Positions 12,266 through 21,189 of a DNA stretch of 64,000 nucleotides are shown piece after piece. The DNA is from Aradus depressus. Lineage: Eukaryota > Arthropoda > Insecta > Hemiptera > Aradidae. Under the pieces are notes generated by a model. That model had not been told where the DNA came from. It saw nothing but the letters and a program-made list of their open reading frames with translations, and searched no databases. The translations under genes were made by a program, and so were the position numbers. Each line of letters begins with the position of its first letter. The first letter of the stretch is position 1. Where the stretch lies: contig OY759215.1 in assembly GCA_963662175.1 (NCBI GenBank), forward strand, positions 22,867,079 to 22,931,078, written 5' to 3'.

Positions 12266-12411
12266 TGTATAAACGTAGAACAAATTCTTTGTTGTTATTT
12301 ATTTTATTAGCTTTCCATTATTTCAACAAATGGCAGAAATGAATTCTGACAAAGCTGGTTGGACAACATATTCTACATATATACGTAAGTTCTACAAGAG
12401 GCCACTATAGT

Positions 12412-12595
12412 TAGGTATTGTGACTCATGCCTGGGCTCCAACTGCGAGGTCATATCACCTACTACCAGAGCGCTTTTTCTTACGTGACTCTACTATAGAA
12501 GCCCTAAATGTTACCAATCCAGGTTTACTCACGTTCTGATATAGGAACAATATGACCTCGTAGTTAGTTCATGACTCACAGCAATGACTTAGACA
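12412..12595 (-). mobile_element. SINE-S tail fragments, decayed
   Basis: ACTCATGCCTGGGCTCCAAC, GAGGTCATATCACCTACTAC and CCAGAGCGCT are followed by a diverged body and a second forward tail piece (ATATGACCTCGTAGTTAG). Confidence 0.65.
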
Positions 12596-12699
12596 GGAAC
12601 TATGAACAATTATTAAATGTATATAAATTATTATATGAATGCGATATTATATTAAATATAGCTGGTATCTTGTAAAATGTACTTAAGCCCATAGTGGGT

Positions 12700-12960
12700 T
12701 TTCATTTTTCGTCCGAATTCAAAACAGATCTATGTTAGCTCATGTGGTTTATTCATTTTTAATTTCAAGTACAATCGTTTTTGAGTTAGAGCACTCAAAA
12801 ACTTCCAATCACATACACATAGAGACATAGACATGATCGCGAAAATGGTCAAAAAGTATTCAGGGGACCTTGAAACGAGAAAATCCGTTGAAACTGGATC
12901 TCGGATTTTCGTATGATTACAATACATTGCCTCCTTATATTATAAGTATAAGAAAGTAAA
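12700..12960 (-). repeat. family C, left part reversed
   Basis: CGTTTTTGAGTTAGAGCACT, TTCCAATCACATACACATAG and AAATGGTCAAAAAGTATTCA are complements of the left half. Confidence 0.65.
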
Positions 12961-13254
12961 GAAAGTTTCTTACATAACATTTACATAACAGAGTAAGAAA
13001 AGAAATACAAAAATAAGAAGATATTCTTTCTTATTAATTTGTTTTAAAGTTTGAGGGGGATTACATCGACAAGCCTCAAGTGAGCACGTGTCTAGTGCAC
13101 CAAATGTCAGTTACAGGACTCACAAAAATAACTATATCGATTAAAAAATAAAATAAATATTACAGAGAAGAATGATGAGGTCACACATAAATCTGTAGGC
13201 GAACATCGCATTCATATAATAATTAATATTATTTATTATTTTAATTCATAAAAT

Positions 13255-13400
13255 TATTTCTTACTGGTTAAAAGAATGTCTATTCTCAAGATAACGCTGT
13301 AGAATGAGACAATATGAAATGATTTTGAGAAGGGGAGGTGGAGAGAGAGTTCTGTAAGCTTTGTTGGTATAAGAAAATCCTGTAATCGCCTCGTCACACA
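13255..13400. mobile_element. MITE family D, half copy
   Basis: It matches the centre and right arm of the copies at 39.2 and 58.4 kb: GAATGTCTATTCTCAAGATA, GAAATGATTTTGAGAAGGGG, TTGGTATAAGAAAATCCTGT, ending CGTCACACA. The left arm is missing. Confidence 0.6.
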
Positions 13401-13508
13401 TATTTTTCTTAATTTTTCAAAAAGAAATACCAATACAAAAACCATATTTTAAATATCGTTGCTATGAGTTACGATTTTAAAATTACTTACGATTAGATAA
13501 TATGTAAC

Positions 13509-13854
13509 GGGGCGCCGGTAGCTCAGTGGTATGCGTGCTTGACTTCTGAGCTCAAGGTTGTGGGTTCGTAGCCCGACCGAGGCCCTTAGTTTATTTTATC
13601 TGGGAGGTAAAATAAACTTAAGCACGCCGTCCTTCGGATGGGACGTTAAGCGATGGTCCCGAGCCTGTACGATGTCAGGTACTCGTTAAAGACCCCTTCC
13701 CCTAGATGAATAAAAATTTAGGGTAGGCAAAATTTAGGACTCCCACAGTAGAGTCGGGCTCATGTCCACCAGAGTGACGAAAGAGCGCTCTGGTAGTAGG
13801 CGATATGACCTCGTAGTTAAAGCCCGGGCATGAGTCATAAAACCTAACCTAACC
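13509..13854 (+). mobile_element. SINE-S reference copy, tRNA-derived, with 15-bp target duplication
   Basis: Full-length copy of the main repeat family. The head is tRNA-like: an A box TAGCTCAGTGGT at 13519-13530 and a B box GGTTCGTAGCC at 13563-13573, with normal pol III spacing. The body has a hairpin, GTTTATTTTATC...GTAAAATAAAC, then CGTCCTTCGGATGGGACG, GAGCCTGTACGATGTCAGG, and a second hairpin CCAGAG...CTCTGG. The end is GCCCGGGCATGAGTCATAAA plus two and a half CCTAA units. TAGATAATATGTAAC flanks both sides (13494-13508, 13855-13869), proving retroposition. Such elements need a partner LINE for mobility; I could not identify it here. Confidence 0.93.
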
Positions 13855-13914
13855 TAGATAATATGTAACAATCTAATATCTAATATATTACATTCCTTAT
13901 AGACTTTTAGTTTA

Positions 13915-14235
13915 AATTTTTCGGGGCGCTATAACTTTTGTCGTATAAATTTTACCTCAAATTTGAGGACTTATAACGATTGGAAATTTTATAAGTAAAA
14001 TTTGGTAGGAATAAATTTTGCGATAGGACTAACTGTTTTGTGGTAAATCAAGGAAACTAAAATATGTGTTTCAAAACTACATTTCAAGATGGTTTTCGGC
14101 TTGTATCTCGAATACTGAACGACCTGTAAAAAATCATATTTCATATAAATTATGTATTTCAATATTCTCTACAACTATTACTCGAGAAAATTTTTGATTA
14201 GGTCATAAACATAAGCTGTATCTTGTAAAATGTAG
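13915..14235 (-). repeat. family C, right part reversed
   Basis: Reads on the minus strand as the right half: TGTATCTCGAATACTGAACG, TTTCAAAACTACATTTCAAG, TTGTGGTAAATCAAGGAAAC are shared with 57.9-58.2 kb in the opposite direction. Confidence 0.6.
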
Positions 14236-14267
14236 TTAGTTCCGGGGGGAAAGTGGTATAAAAAAGT

Positions 14268-14853
14268 AAAGAAAAAACGTACGTCTTTTTAGAAATATTG
14301 TATATTTCACAAATATATATAATATGGGAGTACTTTCGTTATTGGTACCATCTTCAGCCACGACTTAACAAAAACTGTAAGTAGGTATTTTCAGTATCGG
14401 CTGAAGATGGTAGCAATACCGAAAGTACTCCCATATTATATATACCTAATTGTTAGGTTAGGTTAGGTTTTATGACTCATGCCCGGGCTTTAACTACGAG
14501 GTCATATCGCCTACTACCAGAGCGCTCTTTCGTCACTCTGGTGGACATGAGCCCGACTCTACTGTGGGAGTCCTAAATTTTGCCTACCCTAAATTTTTAT
14601 TCATCTAGGGTAGGGGTCTTTAACGAGTACCTGACATCGTACAGGCTCGGGACCATCGCTTAACGTCCCATCCGAAGGACGGCGTGCTTAAGTTTATTTT
14701 ACCTCCCAGATAAAATAAACTAAGGGCCTCGAACCCACGACCTTGAGCTCAGAAGTCAAGCACGCATACCACTGAGCTACCGGCGCCCTCATACCTAATT
14801 GTGAAATAGACAATATTTTTTTAAAACGTACGTTTTTTCTTTACTTTTTTATT
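14268..14853. mobile_element. foldback element of family F, split by a SINE
   Basis: The ends are ATAAAAAAGTAAAGAAAAAA and its complement at 14835-14853. The inner arms carry AATATGGGAGTACTTTCG and GGTACCATCTTCAGCC, repeated inverted at 14398-14440. A complete SINE-S copy (14454-14790) with its own target duplication interrupts the right arm. Without it the element would be about 240 bp. Confidence 0.75.
14454..14790 (-). mobile_element. SINE-S full copy inserted in a foldback element
   Basis: Complete reverse copy ending in the tRNA-like head (GAGCTACCGGCGCCCTC) and starting with three TTAGG units. Its target duplication ATACCTAATTGT is present at 14442-14453 and 14791-14802. The body is nearly identical to the 13.5-kb copy, so it is young. 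Confidence 0.93.
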
Positions 14854-14879
14854 AAGTGTTTCACAATATCTCTGCAAAA

Positions 14880-15035
14880 AATGTTAAGTATCGATAACCA
14901 TATGTGTGTCAGACTCTAAGAATTAACACCTGTTTATGTATCTACTTTATAAGCTATCTTAACGTCTACATTCTTATGAAGTATCCTATTAACCATGTTA
15001 TGGTTTAACGGAAATAAATATTATTATTATGAAAA
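14880..15035 (+). repeat. LINE-like 3' tail, copy 1
   Basis: It shares ATAAGCTATCTTAA, CCTATTA-CCATGT and GGTTTAACGGAAATAAAT plus a TTATTATTAT tail with 33425-33570. The shared ATAAA and simple-repeat end suggest the 3' end of a retrotransposon. Confidence 0.5.
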
Positions 15036-15262
15036 ATCAGTTGAACGTAAGACCTCACAGTCTTCATGCTTTCTCCTCAACCATCTATATTCATAGTAAG
15101 TTTCCTTGTTGTTCATCAATGTGTATATGTATGTGAATGTATTAGGATGTATATATGTATTTATGTGGAGTTGTATGAGTGAATGTATATTTATGTACCT
15201 ATATATAATTTTAATCGATCACCCATTATATTTTTCTAATCTTGATACCCCCATGTTTGTTA

Positions 15263-15300
15263 GGCCCTGATGATGATATGAAATATATCGAAACGTTGGC
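15263..15300 (+). ncRNA. hammerhead-like motif 1 (within repeat)
   Basis: GGCC, then CTGATGA, T, a GATAT/ATATC stem with a 5-base loop, then GAAAC, GTT and GGC. CTGATGA and GAAA flanking a hairpin is the conserved core of hammerhead ribozymes. The outer GGCC/GGC can pair. A proper stem III and cleavage triplet are not clear, so activity is unproven. Family knowledge: Penelope-like retroelements carry such motifs. Confidence 0.35.
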
Positions 15301-15689
15301 ATTTGAATAGTGTTTTCTTCATTGACTGACCCTCAATACCCCCAGAATTTTGAATTCTACAGTCGCTAGCAAACATCTACATTATTATTATGCACACTTC
15401 AAACCATTAATGTATCATATTTTCACTAAATATTATAACAACACGATGAAGTAGATGGTTACTAAAAAACTGCACTACCGAGAAATAAATACCGAAAGGA
15501 GGACTTAACAAAATGCTTACCGGACAGGTCAAAGAATGAAATAGCTATCACAAATAATTTATCAAGGTTATAGTTATGAGAATCTATTTTAGGAGCGAAC
15601 ATTTATTATTATTGATTTCATACTGACACATGGAATACAGTATTCCATTATTAACTTTCTTATACCTATAACATAATTGTAATCATGCA

Positions 15690-16180
15690 AAAATTCAAGT
15701 CCGAGTTTTCGAAATAATTTCAAGTCCCCTGAACACGTTTTGACCATTTTTGCAAAGATCTGTCTGTGTGTATGTGATTGGAATCACATCAGCTGACTGC
15801 TCTAACGCAGAAACTATAGCTACAAATGAATTTGAATGAAATAAAACTCGTTTATTTTTGGTATTGTCTAATTTCACATAATATATATACATGGGAGTAC
15901 TTTCGGTATTTCTACCATCCTCAGCCAAAAGTGTAAGGGATAAGAAATACCGCACTCCCATGTATATTTATTCTGTAAAATTAGACAATACCACAAATAA
16001 ACAAGTTTTATTTCATTCAAGTTCATTTGAATTATTTCACAATATCTCAGCAATAATGTCAGTTTTATAGCTACAAAGCTATGAACATGAAATGTGAAAT
16101 GGAGATGTCACATGTGCTAACTTAGATCTGATCCGATGTTGGCCGAATTCGGACGAAAATAGGACTACTTTATTTCACAA
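15690..16180 (+). repeat. family C left part carrying a foldback insertion
   Basis: CCTGAACACGTTTTGACCAT, GTATGTGATTGGAATCACAT and ACGCAGAAACTATAGCTACA are interrupted by the family F element at 15828-16025. They then continue CATGTGCTAACTTAGATCTG and ATGTTGGCCGAATTCGGACG. Confidence 0.65.
15828..16025. mobile_element. foldback element of family F, intact
   Basis: Two arms of about 90 bp (15828-15920 and 15935-16025) are inverted complements. The outer ends read GAATGAAATAAAACTCGTTT, followed by the shared core ATGGGAGTACTTTCGGTATT. The core is the same as in the split element at 14.3-14.9 kb, but the outer arms differ. Confidence 0.75.
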
Positions 16181-16383
16181 GTTATAAAATAAAAATTAAA
16201 TATGACCGCGTTTGTGTTAATATAATCGGAGGAAAATGAGATCACTTTATTTCACAGGTTACAAAATTCTAATTTTTGTATTTGACTCGTATCTTTGTGG
16301 TGTCCCCATACATCAAAAGGGGGTTAAAACATTTACTGCATATTTATATTATTATTTTGTAAATGTTCTCCATCACCTTACAG

Positions 16384-16477
16384 ACATTTTTGAACAATCA
16401 GCACAAATACATTGTCCAGGAGAAAATGGTGAGGTACAGGAAATTATTGCGGGAAGCCCGACTCTGTACTACATCAG
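16384..16477 (+). CDS. possible internal exon of an unidentified protein
   Basis: A pyrimidine-rich acceptor (TCCATCACCTTACAG) precedes an open 31-codon stretch ending at CAG before GTTTTT. The peptide reads TFLNNQHKYIVQEKMVRYRK, then LLREARLCTTS: charged, likely helical or coiled-coil, and more protein-like in composition than neighbouring frames. A second possible donor, ATG before GTGAGGT, lies inside at 16429. The donor used is weak and I found no partner exons, so this is tentative. A SINE-S fragment begins directly downstream. Confidence 0.3.
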
Positions 16478-16489
16478 GTTTTTATTTAT

Positions 16490-16735
16490 TTTTTGTTTTT
16501 GTGGCTCATACCAGGGCTTCAATTTCGAGGTCATATCGCCTACTACCAGAGCTCACTTTCGTCGCCATAGTGGAGTTGTGCCTGACGTTACCTAGGTTTG
16601 GAGTCTTTAACGAGTACCTGACATAGCACAGACTTGGGACTGTCGTTTAATTTCCCAACTTTTTTTACCTCCCTAAATATATAAATAGAGATGAAAAAAA
16701 GCCTACCGACCGTGGCCGAGTTTCGAACAGAAAGT
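16490..16735 (-). mobile_element. SINE-S copy, diverged
   Basis: GGTCATATCGCCTACTACCA, TTTAACGAGTACCTGACATA and GGCCGAGTTTCGAAC are present; the tRNA-like head is cut off after the B box. Confidence 0.75.
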
Positions 16736-17430
16736 TACCTATTAAATAGGTATTTTATTTTTGACAATCTCGATTCCAAGTCCCTTATCTCAGAAACCAC
16801 TTAACCAACTTTGATGAACCTTACTTGCCTTTGGTTACACAATATGGTACCAAAATCCTTTTCATTATACCCATACGACTATTTCTAAAAAAAGTATCTC
16901 ATAGAAATAAAACAGTGTGAAGTTAACGTCTTTAATTTTTATGAGAAATCTCTTCTTACTATATCATATGAAAAAAATTATATAACCCCCTTCACTCTTA
17001 AATGGCAATACCTCCTAAAGTTTAATAAAAAAAATTAGAATTTATTTGGAATGGAACCATCAACTTCAACTTCTGTAAATTTCATTATTACAGCTCTTAC
17101 AGTTTAGGAGCTAGAAGGTTGCGACAGACATACAGAATAGCGGGAAGCCAGGGTCTGGACCCATTGGGTATGGAACTCTAAACGCATTGGATTTCCGTTG
17201 TTCACTCTTCCCCTCTTCATTAAATGTAATTACACGATTCTTCAGGGTTTGCCATTGAAATTCCTACATTAGACGTCAAGGAGCACAGAACTGTTTAGTA
17301 AACTCGAGGGATCCAGAAGGAGTGGAGGGTTTGGCGGGTGGCCATGTGACAGAGGTGTGTGTGGTGTTGTGGGGCTAGAGGGCCTCAGGTTGCCCTGGTG
17401 TTGACAAGACAGGTATCGACCCTCACTTAC

Positions 17431-17636
17431 CTGTCGGGTACGGCTCGGGGCCCTGGTGACACACACGAGAACAGCGAGGTAAACTGAAGATCTGCCTGGG
17501 ACCGGATCGACCGTCGTCGTCCCGGTTTCTGCTGACAGAACCGATCGTGACCCGTGTACTCTTCTTCCTTGCCCCCTCCGCTACTGCCCCCGGCGCTCCC
17601 CTTGGCGTAGCCCCCGAACTTGTAAAGGTTGATCAT
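17431..17636 (-). CDS. putative first coding exon of an unidentified gene
   Basis: The minus strand starts at ATG 17636-17634, with an in-frame TGA nine bases upstream, and stays open for 68 codons plus two bases to an excellent donor (CCCGACAG before GTAAGTGAGG). The peptide begins MINLYKFGGYAKGSAGGSSG, is Gly/Ser-rich near residues 12-22, has an acidic KEEE stretch, then a basic GRRRSIRSQ patch. I do not recognise the protein. The surroundings (about 17280-17730) are much richer in G+C and CpG than the AT-rich flanks, as expected for a promoter-proximal exon. Transcription would run toward lower coordinates, so later exons should lie below 17.4 kb, but I found none. The alternative is a fragment of an unknown repeat; the upstream stop, GC shift and donor make an exon more likely. 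Confidence 0.5.
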
Positions 17637-17639
17637 AAC

Positions 17640-17900
17640 CCTTCACCTTCACAACACTGACTGACACATCCCTCGTGGAGTGGGGGAGCCCTCACGCTCT
17701 CTCTCACTCCCCACCTCAACCCCCCCGCGCCCACTGGACAGCACTAAACAAAACTGAATACAAATAAATAAAATACATTAATGATGTTTATCAAAATGGA
17801 GTCAGTAGCAGGCTTCAGTGGCATCCTTCCTGTGCTCAGGTCGGCCGGGCAGAGAGTCCTCCATTCTATCTATTATCTCCACTCTATACTTCATTCATGT
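17640..17900 (-). promoter_or_regulatory. possible GC-rich 5' UTR/promoter of the 17.4-kb exon
   Basis: Immediately upstream of the putative first exon is C-rich sequence with CTCTCTCTC and CCCCCCGCGCCC stretches, unlike the AT-rich flanks. I see no unambiguous TATA box. The call rests only on base composition and position. Confidence 0.25.
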
Positions 17901-18099
17901 CTTGTACCACTGCCCCAGGCGTCAAACTAAAAGCCTATCCTAAAAAATCAAGAGCGCATTGCCGAAGTGGTCAGCCATTTATTACTACTCGTCTCAAAAA
18001 CACTGGTTTCCTACGTCTACATTTCACACTATCGATTCTTTCTATAGTTAGAAATAAATATTATAAGTAATTTTTATTTAATTCCCTAGTGTGAATGGA

Positions 18100-18245
18100 T
18101 TTCTATATTCTCCAAAAATCTTCCCTAAATGTCCACTCTTTTCCCACGGTATTTCGGTCGATCATTATGACCTGATGAAGGGAAATAGAGTTGACCGAAA
18201 ATGTCGGAAAAAAGTGGATAGTGGAAGATTTTCCAATATTTACAA
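18100..18245. mobile_element. small foldback element with a CTGATGA core
   Basis: The left part AATCTTCCCTAAATGTCCAC and ATTTCGGTCGA is answered by TTGACCGAAAAT and AAGTGGATAGTGGAAGATTT on the right. The centre holds CTGATGAAGG...CCGAAAA. Arm identity is moderate. Confidence 0.5.
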
Positions 18246-18494
18246 TAATAAATAGTTATTACATAAATTAGTGAGTATTAAAAAAATAAATAAAAAATAA
18301 AAGTGAGGTTAGTGGAAAGGTTGTTTAGTGTTCAGTTCTTCCTTTGTGCAGTAAAATATAACCGATTTTTCAAGAACAATATTCAATACAACTATTTGCT
18401 ACTGAAATTACAGTTGACCACTGCCCACTAGTTTGGTGCTAACAACCAATAGAATCGCATAATCAAATCATCGATTTCACATTGAAAGAAGATT

Positions 18495-18790
18495 GTTAAG
18501 CCCCCCCCTCCCCCCCCCCCCCCCTAATCCTCTCCTTCCTGTTGACCGACTTGGCGATAGCTGTCCTGTGAGGCTTCTGAATCCACATATAAAAAGTCCA
18601 TGATCCATTCCATGCATGGGCAGTTTTTGCAGTTAAGCATTTTCTCAAATCATCACACCTTTTCCTCTTGGCCGATTTGGCTGAAAACCAATAGGTGTCG
18701 TACTTTTGGGCTTCATGATCCACGTATAGAATTTCGTGGGAATATATTCAATTCTGTTGGGAGTTGTGTTAAAGTTTATTTTTTTCATTT
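18495..18790 (+). repeat. dispersed repeat family B with C tract
   Basis: A C-rich run at 18501-18524 is followed by blocks typical of family B (GCTTCTGAATCCACATATAA, GGCTGAAAACCAATAGGTGT, AATTTCGTGGGAATATATTC). Confidence 0.7.
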
Positions 18791-19242
18791 TTAGATTCTC
18801 CCCTCATGCATTCACATGAAGTTCTTCCCTTCCCTCTTGGTCTGCCACCACTGCTGGTCGGGTGGTTCGGGGCATCCCCGGGGCTACCATGACCTTCTCT
18901 ACCTCCATTAAGTTGGAGGAATGACGATGTCCTCATCGCTGTGCCATGTCGGGGGACATGGCCACCTTGGCCAAAAGTTCGGCTGCAGATGTTTCCAGCA
19001 TCAATAATCTTCTTCTTATCCAAAACCCTCATAAAAATGTATCACTGACCACTAAACTCATATGGGAAGAATGGCTGACCAACACGTTGTTCCCATCCAA
19101 AACTCTCGTCTGCCATTTTTTTATTACCGCTCCCTCGATTTTTATCCCAGATTACATCTGCTTCATTTATATTATTTCATTTCAGTTTCATTATTCCCTT
19201 CATACACTTCCGTTTTCTTTTATATTTATATATATTTCATTT

Positions 19243-19498
19243 ATCTGGGAGGTAAAATGAACTTAAGCACGCCGTCCTTCGGATGGGACGTTAAACGATG
19301 GTCCCGAGCCTGTACGATGTTAGGTACTCGTTAAAGACCCCTGCCCTAGATGAATAACAATTTAGGGTAGGCAAGATTTAGGACTCCCACAGTAGAGTCA
19401 GGCTCATGTCCACCAGGGTGACGAAAGAGCGCTCTGGTAGTAGGCGATATGACCTCGTAGTTAAAGCCCGGGCATGAGTCATAAAACCTAACCTAACC
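19243..19498 (+). mobile_element. SINE-S copy, 5'-truncated, with target duplication
   Basis: It starts inside the body at ATCTGGGAGGTAAAATGAAC and lacks the tRNA-like head, then is intact to three CCTAA units. TATATTTCATTT flanks it at 19231-19242 and 19499-19510. The truncation at the 5' end with a proper target duplication points to incomplete reverse transcription. Confidence 0.9.
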
Positions 19499-19512
19499 TA
19501 TATTTCATTTTA

Positions 19513-19860
19513 GGGTTAGGGTTAGGGTTTATGACTCATGCCCGGGCTTTAACAACGAGGTCATATCGCCTACTACCAGAGCGCTCTTTCGTCACTCTGG
19601 TGGACATGAGCCCGACTCTACTGTGGGAGTCTTAAATTTTGCCTACCCTAAATTTTTTATTCACCTAGGGTAGGGGTCTTTAACGAGTACCTGACATCGT
19701 ACAGGCTCGGGCCATCGCTTAACGTCCCATCCGAAGGACGGCGTGCTTAAGTTTATTTTACCTCCCAGATAAAATAAACTAAGGGCCTCGGTCGGGTTAC
19801 GAACCCACGACCTTGAGCTCAGAAGTCAAGCACGCATACCACTGAGCTACCGGCGCCCTC
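19513..19860 (-). mobile_element. SINE-S full copy, tail TTAGGG
   Basis: Complete reverse copy flanked by TATTTCATTTTA (19501-19512 and 19861-19872). Its tail reads GGGTTAGGGTTAGGGTTT: three hexamers instead of the usual TTAGG pentamers. It sits tail-to-tail with the preceding copy in the same target word. Confidence 0.93.
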
Positions 19861-19973
19861 TATTTCATTTTATATTTCATTTACTATTTTTAATCTAGTT
19901 CTAAGTTCCCTGAATATTATTGAGTTAACCAATCAATCGATTCTATTATTTTTATATCACTATATTACAATAC

Positions 19974-19975
<2 letters not shown>

Positions 19976-19997
<22 letters not shown>
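19976..19997. repeat. 22-base C tract
   Basis: C run followed by an A tract and TAATAATAAT; not part of family B. Confidence 0.95.
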
Positions 19998-20004
<7 letters not shown>

Positions 20005-20062
20005 TAATAATAATAATAATATAAATTGACATAAAGTGATGTAGTGGTCAAATCGACACACC

Positions 20063-20063
<1 letters not shown>

Positions 20064-20101
<38 letters not shown>
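20064..20101. repeat. (TA)n microsatellite
   Basis: About 19 TA units, directly upstream of the T-rich LINE 3' UTR. Shorter TA runs are at 32851-32876, 35896-35921 and 55682-55698. Confidence 0.95.
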
Positions 20102-20104
<3 letters not shown>

Positions 20105-20109
<5 letters not shown>

Positions 20110-20447
20110 TTATCTAATTTTTTATATTCTTCTTCTTTTTCTTATTATTATTATATTATTTTATTTATTTTTATATTTTTTTATTATTATCTATGTAATT
20201 ATTTTCTCATTGTGTACATAGATATTATTTTGTACATATTCTACATGACCACACGGATACATTTTTATTATTATTATTTTTTTCTTTTAAATTATTATTT
20301 ATTTTATTTCATTTTTTTCTCTCTTGTATTTAGTTATCATTGTACATAAATTGTTCCATTACCTATTGCCAACAAATTTACTTATGATCTGTACCGATTG
20401 TAAATATGCATAATAAAATATTTCAAACCAAAAAAAAAAAAAAAAAA
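20105..20447 (+). mobile_element. probable LINE 3' UTR with poly(A)
   Basis: A T-rich low-complexity stretch ends with AATAAA at 20412-20417 followed by an 18-19-base A run at 20429-20447, the hallmark of a polyadenylated retrotransposed 3' end. No coding part remains. Confidence 0.45.
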
Positions 20448-20624
20448 TTTAAATGACCAGAGGCATGTCAAAAACATCAAAGGTTTGGAGATTAAGAGCA
20501 TGTCTAAGCAAAAGGTGTAACTATTCCAGACATTCAAAAGGTAATTAACTCCAAGATGTATCTGAATGTATTCAGTGGACCTAAGAAGCTTTTTCATAGA
20601 AATAAAAGACGTTGTCTTCCCATT

Positions 20625-20800
20625 ATTTTATTTCCGGCCAGAACCGGCTTTCAACGCCACTGCTTCATCATCAGTGGCAAATCACCTGTACAGTATGGAA
20701 TCAGTCAGTAGTCCTTTTAGACTCCATACTGTACCGGTGATGTGTCACTGATGATGACACAGTAGCGATGAAAGTCGTTCTGGTCGGAAATAAAATTAAC
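20625..20800. mobile_element. foldback element with TGATGATGA centre
   Basis: The inverted arms are TTTATTTCCGGCCAGAACCG at the left and CGTTCTGGTCGGAAATAAAA at the right; the inner arms share CATCATCAGTGGCAAATCAC and ACAGTATGGA. The element is about 175 bp and non-coding. Confidence 0.7.
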
Positions 20801-21150
20801 CCCCGACACAAAAGGAAGTTTGAAGCCTCTATGTGTGCGTGTGTGTGTCTTTGTCCGTGGCATCGTAACTCCAAGACGGCTAAACCGATTCCAACGATTT
20901 TTTTTTTTTTTTTCAAAAGCTGGTATTTGCGAGATGGTTCTTAGCCATGTTTAGTGGAAATCGAGTATGTCGTTTCCATGATCTTCAGGTTTCATCAGAG
21001 CTTGTGTAGGGATCTCGGCCTCTATTACAGCTAGAGACTTGGAGTTTGAGCTCAAATATTTATAAGGCCAAGTCCCTCCCCCCCCAAGCCTCCCCCTAAG
21101 CCTTTCAAGCCCCCTCCAAAAAATCCCTCCCCACCAAGGTTTCAGTAAAA
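20800..21150 (+). repeat. dispersed repeat family E, copy 1
   Basis: Shares with 48858-49180 the blocks CGAGATGGTTCTTAGCCATG, AGCTTGTGTAGGGATCTCGG, CTCTATTACAGCTAGAGACT and TGGAGTTTGAGCTCAAATAT, followed by a C-rich segment. Preceded by an ACCGATT...T16 tract. Confidence 0.75.
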
Positions 21151-21189
21151 AAAAATTAAAAAACAAAAAAAAATGTTTTGTGTCGGTTT

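Noticed and set aside
17269..17466. Minus-strand frame MCVTRAPSRTRQVSEG...
   Set aside because: It overlaps the donor and intron start of the better-supported 17431-17636 exon in another frame.
18769..19032. Minus-strand frame MRVLDKKKIIDAG...
   Set aside because: It lies in a GC-rich patch but has no splice sites, family motif or partner; composition alone is not enough.
19512..19535. Telomere or interstitial telomere block
   Set aside because: The TTAGGG units are the tail of a SINE-S copy with its own target duplication, not a chromosome end.
20044..20349. Plus-strand 101-codon frame rich in Tyr, Ile and Phe
   Set aside because: It is a translation of a (TA)n and T-rich low-complexity stretch.
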